NCBI RefSeq assembly: GCF_034424155.1 | Contig: NZ_CP139992.1 | Span: 2,558,012-2,622,011 of the forward strand | Direction: 5' to 3' | From: Hafnia alvei | GTDB lineage: Bacteria; Pseudomonadota; Gammaproteobacteria; Enterobacterales; Enterobacteriaceae | Length of the DNA: 64,000 nt | Shown here: one piece after another, positions 17,765-26,695 of the stretch | Layout of the letters: the number at the start of each line of letters is the position of its first letter | Position numbering within the stretch: position 1 is the first letter of the stretch | Notes under the pieces: generated by a model | The model's input: the letters and a program-made list of their open reading frames with translations, nothing else | Told to the model about the DNA's origin: nothing | The model's database searches: none | Position numbers and translations under genes: made by a program

Positions 17765-19504
17765 GTGAGCTACCTAAATGTGGTGAATAGCAATCAACAG
17801 GGTGAAAAGCGCGGTGCGGGTTATTTAAAAAAACTGCGCGAAAAATTTCCCAACAGCGTACTGGACGAAGAGTGGCAAACCGCCGATCAGCTCACCGTTA
17901 CGGTGAAAACCAACGAACTGCCAGAGATTGTGGAATATCTGTACTATCAGCTCGGCGGCTGGCTGCCGGTGTTATTTGGCAACGATGAACGTTCCCTAAA
18001 TGGTTATTTTGCGGTTTATTACGTGCTGTCGATGGAGGAAGGCGAGAAGTGTTGGGTCACGGTGAAAGCCTTGGTCAGCGCGACCACGCTGGAATTCCCT
18101 TCGGTCACCCCTCGTGTTCCGGCTGCGGTATGGGGTGAGCGTGAAATCCGCGATATGTACGGTTTGATACCGGTGGGTTTGCCCGATGAGCGGCGCTTAG
18201 TGCTACCTGATGACTGGCCTGACGGCATGTATCCGTTGCGCAAAGATGCGATGGATTATCGCCAACGCCCAATGCCGACCACCGATGCCGAAACCTATGA
18301 ATTCATCAATGAACTCGGCGGCAAAGATAACCGTATTGTGCCGATTGGCCCGATGCACATTACCTCGGATGAACCTGGACATTTCCGCTTGTTTGTCGAC
18401 GGCGAGCAGATTATCGATGCTGACTATCGGCTTTTCTACGTGCACCGCGGGATGGAAAAGCTGGCTGAAACCCGCATGGGTTACAACGAAGTCACCTTCC
18501 TCTCAGATCGGGTATGTGGAATTTGTGGCTTCACCCACAGCGTGGCCTACACGACCTCGGTCGAAAATGCGCTCGGTATCGTGGTTCCGCCTCGAGCCCA
18601 TACCATTCGCAGTATTTTATTAGAAGTCGAACGTCTGCACAGCCACCTACTTAACCTCGGCCTATCGAGCCACTTTGTCGGCTTTGATACCGGATTCATG
18701 CAGTTTTTCCGCGTACGTGAAAAATCCATGATGATGGCTGAGTTGCTCACCGGTGCACGCAAAACCTACGGTTTAAATCTCATTGGCGGCATTCGTCGTG
18801 ACATTCTCAAAGCCCAGCAGATGAAAACCCTGCAATTAGTGCACGAGATGCGCGATGACGTCACTCAGCTAGTCGATATGCTGATGAATACGCCGAACAT
18901 TGAGCAACGCACGCAGGGCGTGGGCATTTTAGATCGTAAAATCGCGCGGGATTTCAGCCCCGTTGGGCCACTGATCCGCGGCAGCGGTTTCAAGCGAGAC
19001 ATGCGTTTCGACCACCCGTATGCCGATTACGGCAACCTACCTAAAACGTTATTTACCTTCGACGGCGGCGATGTGTTCTCGCGCGTGATGGTGCGCGTGA
19101 AGGAGGTTTTCGATTCTTTAGCCATGATCGAATACGGTTTAGACAACCTGCCCGAAGGCAATCTGCTGGTCGAAGGCTTTACCTATCAACCACATAAATT
19201 TGCTTTAGGGTATGCCGAGGCACCACGCGGTGAAGACGTGCATTGGAGCATGCTGGGTGACAACCAAAAATTGTTCCGCTGGCGCTGTCGCGCAGCAACC
19301 TACGCCAACTGGCCGGTGTTACGCTACATGCTGCGCGGAAACACCATTTCCGATGCGCCGCTTATCATTGGCAGCCTTGACCCCTGCTACTCCTGTACCG
19401 ATCGGGTAACCCTAGTTGACGTGCGTAAGAAAAAATCCAAAACCGTCTCCTATCGGGAAATTGAACGCTATAGCGTTGAACGTAACCATTCACCGCTGAA
19501 ATGA
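17765..19504 (+). CDS. hyfG: hydrogenase-4 large (NiFe) subunit HyfG
   Basis: A 579-residue fusion of a NuoC-like N-terminal domain (about residues 1-165, with PRVPAAVWGEREIRDMYGL) and a NuoD-like NiFe catalytic domain. Both nickel-binding motifs are intact: RVCGICGFTH near residue 255 and DPCYSCTDR near 539. After the second motif the protein runs another ~30 residues to a C-terminus like that of E. coli HyfG. GTG at 17765 is the start: it directly follows the hyfF stop and GGAGAAG precedes it. Catalyses proton reduction/H2 oxidation; needs Hyp maturation proteins not found in this window. Confidence 0.95.
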   Translation: MSYLNVVNSNQQGEKRGAGYLKKLREKFPNSVLDEEWQTADQLTVTVKTNELPEIVEYLYYQLGGWLPVLFGNDERSLNGYFAVYYVLSMEEGEKCWVTVKALVSATTLEFPSVTPRVPAAVWGEREIRDMYGLIPVGLPDERRLVLPDDWPDGMYPLRKDAMDYRQRPMPTTDAETYEFINELGGKDNRIVPIGPMHITSDEPGHFRLFVDGEQIIDADYRLFYVHRGMEKLAETRMGYNEVTFLSDRVCGICGFTHSVAYTTSVENALGIVVPPRAHTIRSILLEVERLHSHLLNLGLSSHFVGFDTGFMQFFRVREKSMMMAELLTGARKTYGLNLIGGIRRDILKAQQMKTLQLVHEMRDDVTQLVDMLMNTPNIEQRTQGVGILDRKIARDFSPVGPLIRGSGFKRDMRFDHPYADYGNLPKTLFTFDGGDVFSRVMVRVKEVFDSLAMIEYGLDNLPEGNLLVEGFTYQPHKFALGYAEAPRGEDVHWSMLGDNQKLFRWRCRAATYANWPVLRYMLRGNTISDAPLIIGSLDPCYSCTDRVTLVDVRKKKSKTVSYREIERYSVERNHSPLK

Positions 19505-19514
19505 GGGGTAAACA

Positions 19515-20066
19515 ATGCTGAAACTGTTTAAGACCATCCTCAAAGCCGGTGAGCCAACGGTGAAATATCCGTTCAAGCCGCTGGACGTTTGTCCCGGCTT
19601 TCGTGGCAAACCGGAATACGATCCCGAACAATGCATCGCCTGTGGAGCCTGCACCGTCGCCTGCCCTGCTAACGCATTAACGATGGAAACGCATCTCCAG
19701 AGCGGCGAGCGCATTTGGCAATTGTTTATTGGTCGCTGTATTTTCTGTGGACGGTGTGAAGAAGTATGCCCAACGCGAGCGATTGTGCTATCACCTGAGT
19801 TTGAAATGGCGGTCACCCGCAAGCCCGATTTATACGTAAAGGCAACGTTTCAACTCCAGAGCTGCCGCAGCTGTCATCGTCCTTTTACGCCGGTGAAATC
19901 GGTGGAATATGCCATGGCGCTGCTGATCCAGTCTGGCGTCGATGCCGCCAGCGTTGAGGAAATGCGCCCCAAGTTTGAAACCTGCCCTCGCTGCCGACGT
20001 AGAGATGACCTAAGCCATCATGAGCATCAGAACCTGAGCTATCACGTTGGGGAGAAAAATCAATGA
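19515..20066 (+). CDS. hyfH: hydrogenase-4 iron-sulfur subunit HyfH
   Basis: A 183-residue NuoI/HycF-like protein with two [4Fe-4S] motifs, [14 protein letters not shown] (about residues 37-50) and [14 protein letters not shown] (about 76-89). The C-terminal part holds two extra CxxC pairs (CRSC near 118 and CPRC near 157), a feature also of E. coli HyfH/HycF. It links the hydrogenase small subunit to the electron-input ferredoxin subunits. AGGGG precedes ATG 19515, and its last 4 bases overlap hyfI (ATGA). Confidence 0.95.
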   Translation: MLKLFKTILKAGEPTVKYPFKPLDVCPGFRGKPEYDPEQCIACGACTVACPANALTMETHLQSGERIWQLFIGRCIFCGRCEEVCPTRAIVLSPEFEMAVTRKPDLYVKATFQLQSCRSCHRPFTPVKSVEYAMALLIQSGVDAASVEEMRPKFETCPRCRRRDDLSHHEHQNLSYHVGEKNQ

Positions 20067-20839
20067 GCCACACACCGAGTCAGATAGGTCACACAGCCAG
20101 TAAACCCATTCAATTGGATGAGTCGGCAACGGCGCTCAAACAAACTCTGCTCAGGGATATTAAACGTTCAGCCTATGTCTATCGCGTCGACTGCGGCGGC
20201 TGCAACGGATGCGAAATAGAAATATTCGCCGCGATCACCCCCCTGTTTGACGCCGAGCGTTTTGGTATCAAAGTGGTTCCTTCACCGCGCCATGCCGACA
20301 TTCTTCTGTTTACCGGCGCCGTCACGCGGGCGATGCGCGTTCCGGCATTACGTGCTTATGAAGCAGCGCCCGATCCTAAAATCTGTATTTCTTACGGCGC
20401 CTGCGGCTGCGGTGGAGGCATTTTCCACGATCTGTATTGCGTATGGGGCGGCAGCGATACGATTGTTCCGATTGATGTTTGGATCCCCGGTTGCCCGCCA
20501 ACACCTGCCGCAACAATTTACGGTTTTGCCGTCGCACTCGGCCTGCTCGATCAAAAACTTAAAGGCGTTAACCACCAGCAGCAAGCGAATGAGAAAGCCT
20601 CGTTATTGCTGCCACAAACGCTGCCTGAACTCAGAATCCTTGTCGAGCGTGAGGCACGGCGTTTGGCAGGTTATCGGCAAGGACGCGAGATCAGCGATCA
20701 TTTCCTCGGGCTACTACAAAATGGCGATGCCAACACCGTGGCAGGCAATATTGCACAATGGTTACAAAGTGCTGACGATCCACGTCTAAACGAAATCGTG
20801 CATCGGCTACAAAGCCTGCTGGCAACGGGAGGTCGGTAA
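20063..20839 (+). CDS. hyfI: hydrogenase-4 small subunit HyfI
   Basis: A 258-residue NuoB/HycG-like subunit. The Cys residues for the proximal [4Fe-4S] cluster appear in [10 protein letters not shown] (about residues 48-57), [13 protein letters not shown] (about 111-123) and [14 protein letters not shown] (about 143-156). It pairs with HyfG to form the catalytic dimer. Overlaps hyfH by 4 bp and hyfJ by 1 bp, showing tight translational coupling. Confidence 0.95.
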   Translation: MSHTPSQIGHTASKPIQLDESATALKQTLLRDIKRSAYVYRVDCGGCNGCEIEIFAAITPLFDAERFGIKVVPSPRHADILLFTGAVTRAMRVPALRAYEAAPDPKICISYGACGCGGGIFHDLYCVWGGSDTIVPIDVWIPGCPPTPAATIYGFAVALGLLDQKLKGVNHQQQANEKASLLLPQTLPELRILVEREARRLAGYRQGREISDHFLGLLQNGDANTVAGNIAQWLQSADDPRLNEIVHRLQSLLATGGR

Positions 20840-21270
20840 TGACTGGCGAGGAAAAACCAAATAAGAACAATGTGGTCTTTTGGTCACTGCGGCAAAAATT
20901 TCTTGATAGCGGCGATGTTCCCGAACAGGCACAGCAGGTGATGTATTACTCCTTGGCGATTGGTCATCACGTGGGCGTGATTGACTGTCTGAATACCGAG
21001 CTGACCTGCTCTTTAGAAGCTTACCAGAACTGGATTTCACTCTTACCTGAGGGTGAAGCATTGCGTAAAATGCGTGGTTTACTCACTTTTGGCGAGATAA
21101 CGATTGATATTACGCACACTCAAATGCTCGCCAACGCGTTTGCGCCGCTATGTGAGTCAGCAGCGGCACCTTTTGCCGAATGGAGTTCAACCTTAATCCG
21201 TTTGTTAACCGAAATAGTTAACGAACCCGCCATCTATCTGATGGTAAAAAAGACACCGTCCAATATCTAA
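20839..21270 (+). CDS. hyfJ: hydrogenase-4 assembly/processing protein HyfJ
   Basis: A 143-residue HycH/HyfJ-type protein with no membrane segment or Cys motif. The HycH/HyfJ family is needed for assembly of the hydrogenase but is not a part of the mature complex. Recognisable stretches: VVFWSLRQKFLDSGDVPEQAQQVMYYSLAIGHHVGVIDCL. It is the last gene of the operon; ATG 20839 overlaps the hyfI stop (TAATG). Unlike E. coli, no hyfR-focB follow on the same strand; hyfR lies convergent. Confidence 0.93.
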   Translation: MTGEEKPNKNNVVFWSLRQKFLDSGDVPEQAQQVMYYSLAIGHHVGVIDCLNTELTCSLEAYQNWISLLPEGEALRKMRGLLTFGEITIDITHTQMLANAFAPLCESAAAPFAEWSSTLIRLLTEIVNEPAIYLMVKKTPSNI

Positions 21271-21293
21271 TTGCCTCACGACAAAATGAAGAA

Positions 21294-21313
21294 GAAGCAC
21301 AGCAATGTGCTTC
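21294..21313. terminator. hairpin between convergent hyfJ and hyfR
   Basis: GAAGCAC-AGCAAT-GTGCTTC stem-loop between the two convergent stops. On the minus strand it is followed by a T-rich TTCTTCATTTT, so it probably ends hyfR; it may serve both genes. Confidence 0.6.
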
Positions 21314-21319
21314 CCAAAC

Positions 21320-23332
21320 TTATACTTCTCGGGCAGAAATGCCTAAACGCTGCATCCGCGAGAGCAACGTGGTGCGTTTGATGCCCAGTTTAACCGCCGC
21401 ACCGCGTGGCCCCGCCACAATGCCGTTAGTTTCACGCAGCACCTGAACAATACGCTCTCTTTCTTCTTCATCATTTTCTGGTGCTTTGGTTTGCAGGATC
21501 TGCGCCATTTTAGAGATTTTGTCTGCCACATGGCTTTTGGTTGCAGGGATGCGCAAATCATTAAGCTGCAAATTAAGCGGCCCGCGACGGGTCAAAATCA
21601 CCGCCCTTTCAATTACGTTTTCCAGCTCACGCACGTTGCCTGGCCAAGGATATCGGCTCAAATGTTCCAAGGCTTCGGCGGGAATACTGTCAATATCACG
21701 ATTCATGCGGCGAGCCAGTTTTTGAGTGAAAAATTTAGCCAATAAGGGAATGTCGTCTGGCCTTTCACGCAACGGAGGCAACAAGATCGGAAACACATTT
21801 AGCCGGTAATAAAGATCGCCACGAAACTCACGTTCAGCTGCCATATGTTGCAAATCACGGTTGGTCGCTGCAATCACACGTACGTTAACAGGAATTACGC
21901 GATTTCCCCCTAAACGCTCAATCTCCCGCTCTTGTAAAACTCGCAGCAGTTTAGGTTGCAGTTCAAGCGGCATATCGCCGATCTCATCTAAAAATAACGT
22001 TCCGCCCTCGGCCATTTCGAAGCGCCCAAGATGGGTATTGGTAGCACCGGTAAATGCCCCTTTATCATGGCCAAACAAATCGCTCTCCAGCAGACTGGAA
22101 GGCACCGCCGCACAGTTCATTTTTATCATGGGGTTATTATGTCTGGCGCTAAGCTTATGAATGGCGCGAGCCACCATCTCTTTGCCGGTTCCCGTTTCCC
22201 CCAAAATTAATACGGTGCTATCGCTTTCAGCGACCATTTCCATTTGCTCAACCACATCACTCATCGCTTGGCTTTGGTAAATAATATCGCTGAACCCGTC
22301 GCTATTTTGGATCTGTTCATTGAGCCAGATATTTTCATGCGCCAGACTATCTTTACTGCGGGTGATCTGCCCATAAGCGTCGGCGTTTTCCACCGCAATG
22401 CCGATACGGGCCGCGATCTGAGCCAAAAGCTGGCAGCTATCGCGGGTAAAAATAGCGGGATCGGGATGTGCTAAAATCAGAACGCCAAGAGGCTTGTGGT
22501 TAAACGATAACGGCAGAAAAAAAGCCGCCTGCATGCCTTTTTGAGCCAATGTCTGAAGCAACGGATCTTGTCTCCAATCGGCTAAATGCTTATGGGTTTG
22601 CACCAGAATAGACTGATTTTCATGCAGTGAACGCGCCACCATGCTGCCATCCAGCTCAAGAGAAAATTGACGGCAGGTAACAGATTGATGAGGCAAATAG
22701 TCACTGGCGTATACCACCAAACTTTGCTGCTTACCGGCGTCGCGTAACGCCATGCCAATCGATGCAATGCCAAAAAAACGATGGATCTCTTTCGATACTT
22801 CTGCCACCAGCGCATCTGTTTCAAGATGCGATAGCACAGAATTGGTGGTATCCACCAAAATCTGACACTGATCGCGTTCATGGCTTAAATTCACGCACTC
22901 TTCCCGCAGGCGTTCTTGCTCCAGTAGGCCTTCAATAACCGGGGTGACTAACCGCGCGAGCCAGGAAAAAAGCACTTTATCGTCGGCGGTAAACAGCCCT
23001 CCGTCATTACGCACAAATCTGAGCTCAACCAACGTACTGCCCGCAAGCTTGACCACGTGCAAATTGGTGTCGCTCACACTCCCCGAAAAAGCCGTTGCCG
23101 AGCGCTCAACGCTACCATCGTCAAAACAGCGATAATAAACACCGTCGTTGAGATGAAGTTCGATAAATTGCACAGGGCTAAAGGGGGGCGGTAGAGGGAT
23201 AAATGCTTTGAGTGCAGAAATGCTGTCGGTTTGGCCAAGCAACTGCTGCGTAACCAGAGAGACAACCTCCTGCCACGGTAAATTTTGCGGAGTAACAACG
23301 CTAGTAAGAATACTCGTTTCGCTCGGCTTCAT
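21320..23332 (-). CDS. hyfR: sigma-54-dependent activator HyfR (FhlA-like)
   Basis: A 670-residue enhancer-binding protein. Residues 1-340 form a sensor region with one clear GAF domain (about 175-320) as in FhlA/HyfR, which senses formate. The AAA+ domain has Walker A GETGTGKE (about 379-386), the sigma-54 contact motif GAFTGA (about 428-433) and Walker [10 protein letters not shown]. The C-terminal helix-turn-helix is [25 protein letters not shown]. It is divergent from focB and convergent with hyfJ, while in E. coli all are on one strand. Two sigma-54 promoters (hyfA, focB) are its obvious targets. Confidence 0.95.
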   Translation of the reverse strand: MKPSETSILTSVVTPQNLPWQEVVSLVTQQLLGQTDSISALKAFIPLPPPFSPVQFIELHLNDGVYYRCFDDGSVERSATAFSGSVSDTNLHVVKLAGSTLVELRFVRNDGGLFTADDKVLFSWLARLVTPVIEGLLEQERLREECVNLSHERDQCQILVDTTNSVLSHLETDALVAEVSKEIHRFFGIASIGMALRDAGKQQSLVVYASDYLPHQSVTCRQFSLELDGSMVARSLHENQSILVQTHKHLADWRQDPLLQTLAQKGMQAAFFLPLSFNHKPLGVLILAHPDPAIFTRDSCQLLAQIAARIGIAVENADAYGQITRSKDSLAHENIWLNEQIQNSDGFSDIIYQSQAMSDVVEQMEMVAESDSTVLILGETGTGKEMVARAIHKLSARHNNPMIKMNCAAVPSSLLESDLFGHDKGAFTGATNTHLGRFEMAEGGTLFLDEIGDMPLELQPKLLRVLQEREIERLGGNRVIPVNVRVIAATNRDLQHMAAEREFRGDLYYRLNVFPILLPPLRERPDDIPLLAKFFTQKLARRMNRDIDSIPAEALEHLSRYPWPGNVRELENVIERAVILTRRGPLNLQLNDLRIPATKSHVADKISKMAQILQTKAPENDEEERERIVQVLRETNGIVAGPRGAAVKLGIKRTTLLSRMQRLGISAREV

Positions 23333-23618
23333 AATATCGCAACGTTATCATTCTGATTATTGAACCCCCAGTGTAATACGTTTTTAAATTAATATAACAA
23401 GTGACACATTATTCTTTGATCAGAACAGGATATTTTTTATTGTCTATCATCCGCATATATCCGCGTCATCTTTAATAATCAATTTTTGTGATCTCGATAG
23501 TTATTCCACATTCGCCATAAAGTTTTTTGGTACGCAACGTGCATGTTTTAACGTGAATATAGAATCACACTTTCAATTCGTTCCTTTTTTATATCAGATG
23601 ATATGACAGGAGTTAGCT
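23333..23618. promoter_or_regulatory. divergent hyfR/focB regulatory region
   Basis: A 286-bp AT-rich stretch without genes. It contains the focB sigma-54 promoter near its right end; the hyfR promoter is not resolved. No copy of the TCGTCA-N4-TGACG dyad was found within it. Confidence 0.5.
23528..23543 (+). promoter_or_regulatory. sigma-54 promoter of focB
   Basis: TGG-TAC-GCAAC-GTGCA: GG and GC are separated by exactly 10 bp as in the RpoN consensus, about 75 bp before the focB start. Next to HyfR this supports formate-induced expression independent of the hyf operon promoter. Confidence 0.82.
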
Positions 23619-24476
23619 ATGAGCACAGGCAATCCATTTGATTTACGCTTGCCGGATGAAATGGCAAAAGTCGCTGAACAAGCAGGATTATATAAAGCAA
23701 CGAAAAAGAAAGAGCTCTCATTCTTTCTCGCATTAACCGCTGGCGTATTTATTTCCCTCGCCTTTGTCTTCTACATCACCGTGACAATGGGCCCTGCGCC
23801 CGCAACAGGAGTCACCAAGCTGGCGGGCGGGTTATGCTTTGCCTTAGGACTGATTCTGGTTGTCGTTTGTGGTGCCGATCTCTTTACTTCTTCGGTGCTT
23901 ACCGTGATGGCTAAGGCCAGTGGTCTCATCAACTGGCGTCAATTAATAACCAACTGGATCATTGTGTACATCGGAAATTTTGTCGGCGCTATGCTGCTGG
24001 TTGCGCTTATCTGGTTCGCAGGTCAAGCGATGAATAGCAACGCCCAGTGGGGGCTCAACGTTTTACAGACCGCCGATCACAAAATGCATCATACGTTTAT
24101 TGAAGCGGTATGCCTCGGCATATTGTGCAACCTAATGGTTTGCCTTGCCGTATGGCTCAGTTACTCTGGGCGTACTTTGGTCGACAAAATTGCCGCCCTC
24201 TTATTACCTATCGGCATGTTCGTCGCCAGCGGTTTTGAGCACAGCATTGCCAATATGTTTCTTATCCCACTGGCGATCGTTATTCGCAATTTTTCACCCG
24301 ATATATTCTGGCAAACACTGAATACCACACCGGATCGGTTTTCTGCTCTGACCGTAAATAATTTTATTACTGACAATCTTATCCCCGTTACTATTGGTAA
24401 TATTATCGGCGGTGGCGTATTAGTGGGCATTACCTATTGGATGATTTACTTACGGCATCCTAAAAATGAACGGTAA
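23619..24476 (+). CDS. focB: formate channel FocB (FNT family)
   Basis: A 285-residue formate/nitrite transporter with six membrane segments. Typical FNT features: the GADLFTSSVLTVMAKASG segment (omega-loop region, about residues 87-104), and CNLMVCLAVW plus the central-pore GMFVASGFEHSIANMF (about 197-212) with the conserved His. It forms a pentameric channel for formate in the inner membrane. AGGAG stands before ATG 23619. Location beside hyfR and hyf suggests it supplies formate to the hydrogenase-4 formate hydrogenlyase. FocA is the close alternative; context favours FocB. Confidence 0.93.
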   Translation: MSTGNPFDLRLPDEMAKVAEQAGLYKATKKKELSFFLALTAGVFISLAFVFYITVTMGPAPATGVTKLAGGLCFALGLILVVVCGADLFTSSVLTVMAKASGLINWRQLITNWIIVYIGNFVGAMLLVALIWFAGQAMNSNAQWGLNVLQTADHKMHHTFIEAVCLGILCNLMVCLAVWLSYSGRTLVDKIAALLLPIGMFVASGFEHSIANMFLIPLAIVIRNFSPDIFWQTLNTTPDRFSALTVNNFITDNLIPVTIGNIIGGGVLVGITYWMIYLRHPKNER

Positions 24477-24481
24477 TATCA

Positions 24482-24497
24482 TCGTCATTAATGACGA
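24482..24497. promoter_or_regulatory. TCGTCA-N4-TGACGA dyad, copy 2
   Basis: TCGTCA-TTAA-TGACGA, perfect inverted repeat 6 bp after the focB stop; may be a regulator binding site or part of a terminator. Same pattern as 10268-10283. Confidence 0.5.
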
Positions 24498-24593
24498 TAT
24501 GAATCACTCATTATCATAATGGCGCACTGCCATTGTGATAGACATGAAAAAAAAGTTACGCGTAATATCTGAACCGATGAGTTTTATTTGAAT

Positions 24594-24609
24594 TCGTCAG
24601 ATTTGACGA
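24594..24609. promoter_or_regulatory. TCGTCA-N4-TGACGA dyad, copy 3
   Basis: TCGTCA-GATT-TGACGA, 55 bp before the start of the unknown 241-residue gene, a distance suited to a regulator site. Same pattern as the copy upstream of hyfA. Confidence 0.5.
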
Positions 24610-24664
24610 TTTAAAAATATCATTTTTAACTGCCAATATACCAAGATAAATAGGCACATTTTAT

Positions 24665-25390
24665 ATGCCAAAGAAGCAGGTTAATCTTATTCAACATGAC
24701 ATGATAGAGGACCTTTCGGTCTGTTTTATCGCGTATTTTGAACGTTACGGCAAACCGAAAAAAACCTGCTTCTTGACACATTTACAAACGTTATATCAGA
24801 TGCACACTGGCGTAAACCTTCCCATAAGCGGAGAGCATTCTCATCATCTTGAAAGATTACTCAGCCAAGCAACAAAAGCATGGCATATCTACCGCTACCA
24901 CACTTTTGACCGACCCACGAACAGAAATCAAAACCATCTACAAGCGGGACGCGTATTTCGCGTGAATAACTGGAGCGTTCGCGACCTTTATCAGTGGTCG
25001 AAGAAGAATAGCTTTGACCTCTTTAATCATCTCAAGATGCGGGGGGCGAAAAAGCTGCAGTGTGTTTACCTCTACGATGAAGAACAGCCCTATTACATTC
25101 GTTGGCGCTCTGCCGCCGCAGGCATTCATCCCTATGACATTATTGATTTTTCCTGGCGGGAGATTTCCACCTATCGGCTGATTCTCTCTGAATCATTGAT
25201 CGTACACAACCGCTGCACTGGCACCGAAAATGGCATCTGCGTTCATGGAAATAGCTACCGTTCCATTCGCGATGCCTATGAAAGTTTGATGCCAAATAAA
25301 TCTTACGGTGCCATTTGTCGTTTACTGCGTCATGGGGCGACTCCAGATGAAGCATTTGATGATGGCGAGTGGGATCGAAAGAAAAGCTAA
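24665..25390 (+). CDS. protein of unknown function with C-terminal modular DNA-binding-like motif
   Basis: A 241-residue soluble protein that I do not recognise as a whole. The C-terminal part (about 196-232, NSYRSIRDAYESLM..KSYGAICRLLRHGATPDEAF) has the pattern 'Y-S-I-R-x-A-ahyd...S...V/I-x-R-L-x-x-G-x-x-x-x-E-A-F', which is common in small helical modules of homing-nuclease-associated and phage proteins. Several Trp/Tyr-rich stretches and two Cys (RCTGTENGICVHG) lie before it. No signal peptide or membrane segment. It stands between focB and a fasciclin gene. A TCGTCA-N4-TGACGA dyad just upstream suggests shared control with hyf. Function unknown; a DNA-binding role is only a guess. Confidence 0.7.
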   Translation: MPKKQVNLIQHDMIEDLSVCFIAYFERYGKPKKTCFLTHLQTLYQMHTGVNLPISGEHSHHLERLLSQATKAWHIYRYHTFDRPTNRNQNHLQAGRVFRVNNWSVRDLYQWSKKNSFDLFNHLKMRGAKKLQCVYLYDEEQPYYIRWRSAAAGIHPYDIIDFSWREISTYRLILSESLIVHNRCTGTENGICVHGNSYRSIRDAYESLMPNKSYGAICRLLRHGATPDEAFDDGEWDRKKS

Positions 25391-25407
25391 AATATTTTCA
25401 TTTTTCT

Positions 25408-25435
25408 GCATCCAATCCGCCTGCCCGTCCGTATA
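25408..25435 (+). promoter_or_regulatory. candidate ECF sigma promoter upstream of the fasciclin gene
   Basis: GCATCC and CGTATA are separated by 16 bp, close to the mycobacterial SigK consensus as I recall it (CCATCC-N16/17-CGAATA). It lies 54 bp before the fasciclin start. The downstream operon encodes a SigK/RskA-like pair, so autoregulation would make sense. Confidence 0.45.
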
Positions 25436-25488
25436 TGAGTATGTGAGGCACAGAGCCTGACTTTTCCCCTACTCATAAGGAACGCATC

Positions 25489-26073
25489 ATGAATATGTTT
25501 ACCCGTACCTTACTTTGCTCATCTCTGCTGGTGTGTGGCGCTTCTGCATTTGCACAAAACATGTCTGAAGCCTCCATGATGTCTGGTGGTACTACCATGG
25601 TCGGTGGTGCAACAATGTATCCACAAAAAAATATCGTCGAAAACGCAGTGAACTCTAAAGATCACACCACCTTGGTTGCGGCAGTCAAAGCCGCCGGTTT
25701 AGTCGATACCCTGCAGGGGAAAGGCCCTTACACCGTCTTTGCGCCAACCAATGAAGCATTTGCCGCGCTCCCCGCAGGTACAGTAGATACCCTGTTAAAG
25801 CCGGAAAACAAAGCCAAACTGGTGTCTGTACTCACATATCATGTGGTTCCCGGTTCTCTGGATATGAAAGCACTGGAGAAAAAAATCCATCAAGGTAATG
25901 GCAAAGCCATGCTTAAAACGGTGAACGGGCAAGATATCTGGCTATTACAAAACGGCCCGCACAATATTCAGATTAAAGATGCGAACGGCGGCGTCGCTAA
26001 TATCAGCACGTATGATGTTCATCAGAAAAATGGCGTCATCGATGTCATTGACAAGGTGCTCCTTCCTAAATAA
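25489..26073 (+). CDS. secreted fasciclin (FAS1) domain protein
   Basis: A 194-residue exported protein. A typical Sec signal peptide (MNMFTRTLLCSSLLVCGASAFAQ) ends near residue 23. One FAS1 domain covers about residues 48-192 with its hallmark blocks: TTLVAAVKAAGLVDTL, GPYTVFAPTNEAFAALPAGT, LTYHVVPG and the final GVIDVIDKVLLPK (the 'N/D-GVIHVID-x-VLLP' box). Likely a periplasmic or surface adhesion-type protein. A Met/Gly-rich spacer precedes the domain. It heads a set with an ECF sigma factor and a membrane anti-sigma factor, so its expression is probably controlled by them. Confidence 0.93.
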   Translation: MNMFTRTLLCSSLLVCGASAFAQNMSEASMMSGGTTMVGGATMYPQKNIVENAVNSKDHTTLVAAVKAAGLVDTLQGKGPYTVFAPTNEAFAALPAGTVDTLLKPENKAKLVSVLTYHVVPGSLDMKALEKKIHQGNGKAMLKTVNGQDIWLLQNGPHNIQIKDANGGVANISTYDVHQKNGVIDVIDKVLLPK

Positions 26074-26131
26074 AGCCGTCTATACTTGCTGCAGGTGATT
26101 TCTGTAGATTATTCCTGCACAAGGTAGAACG

Positions 26132-26695
26132 ATGAATAACGGCGATATTGAGCCTCTAACACGATTAATCCAAGAGGCTGCTCGGGGAAACCGAGCGGCC
26201 TTTGAAGATCTTTATCGCCAGACGTCGCCGAGGCTTTATTCGGTTGCCGTGCAAATATTGCGTAATCCGGTATGGGCGCAGGATATTCTGCAAGAGAGTT
26301 TTATTACCATTTGGCACAAAGCGGCTACCTATCAGCCAGGGCTTAGCAGCCCGCAAACTTGGTTGACCCATATCGTGCGCAATCGTGCCATCGATGGTTT
26401 ACGTAGCGGTAGCGCACGCTATGAAATACCGACCGATGACGAATTTGACACGGAGATGGGTGACAACGGCATTAATGACGATCCGCTACAGCACATCCAA
26501 GATAACGTGCAAAATTTACGGCTTAAAGAGTGCTTAGCGGGGCTGCCTTCCGATCAGCAGCAAACCGTGGTACTGGCTTATTATCAAGGGCTGTCACATG
26601 GCGAAGTTTCTGCCTTTCTCCACCAGCCACTGGGGACCATAAAAAGCTGGATACGCCGTGGACTAGAACAACTTAAAGGATGCTTAGGCTTATGA
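26132..26695 (+). CDS. ECF sigma factor (SigK/ECF19-like)
   Basis: A 187-residue extracytoplasmic-function sigma factor. Region 2 covers about residues 24-92 (FEDLYRQTSPRLYSVAVQIL.. DILQESFITIWHKA.. SSPQTWLTHIVRNRAIDGLR), and region 4 spans 130-182 with a helix-turn-helix in VVLAYYQGLSHGEVSAFLHQPLGTIKSWIRRGLEQL. It is followed at once by an anti-sigma factor with an overlapping ATGA junction. The pairing with an RskA-like protein and a FAS1 protein is the arrangement of SigK in Mycobacterium. I assign it to the SigK/ECF19-type group by context and general resemblance. Confidence 0.92.
   Translation: MNNGDIEPLTRLIQEAARGNRAAFEDLYRQTSPRLYSVAVQILRNPVWAQDILQESFITIWHKAATYQPGLSSPQTWLTHIVRNRAIDGLRSGSARYEIPTDDEFDTEMGDNGINDDPLQHIQDNVQNLRLKECLAGLPSDQQQTVVLAYYQGLSHGEVSAFLHQPLGTIKSWIRRGLEQLKGCLGL

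Larger units (their letters stand above)
24477..24664. promoter_or_regulatory. region between focB and the unknown gene, with two dyads and a hairpin
   Basis: Contains the perfect 18-bp palindrome ATCGTCATTAATGACGAT (24481-24498), a hairpin TATCA-AATGGC / GCCATT-TGATA (about 24512-24540), and a second dyad TCGTCA-GATT-TGACGA (24594-24609). Two of these match the dyad upstream of hyfA. No -24/-12 element was found before the next gene. Confidence 0.55.
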
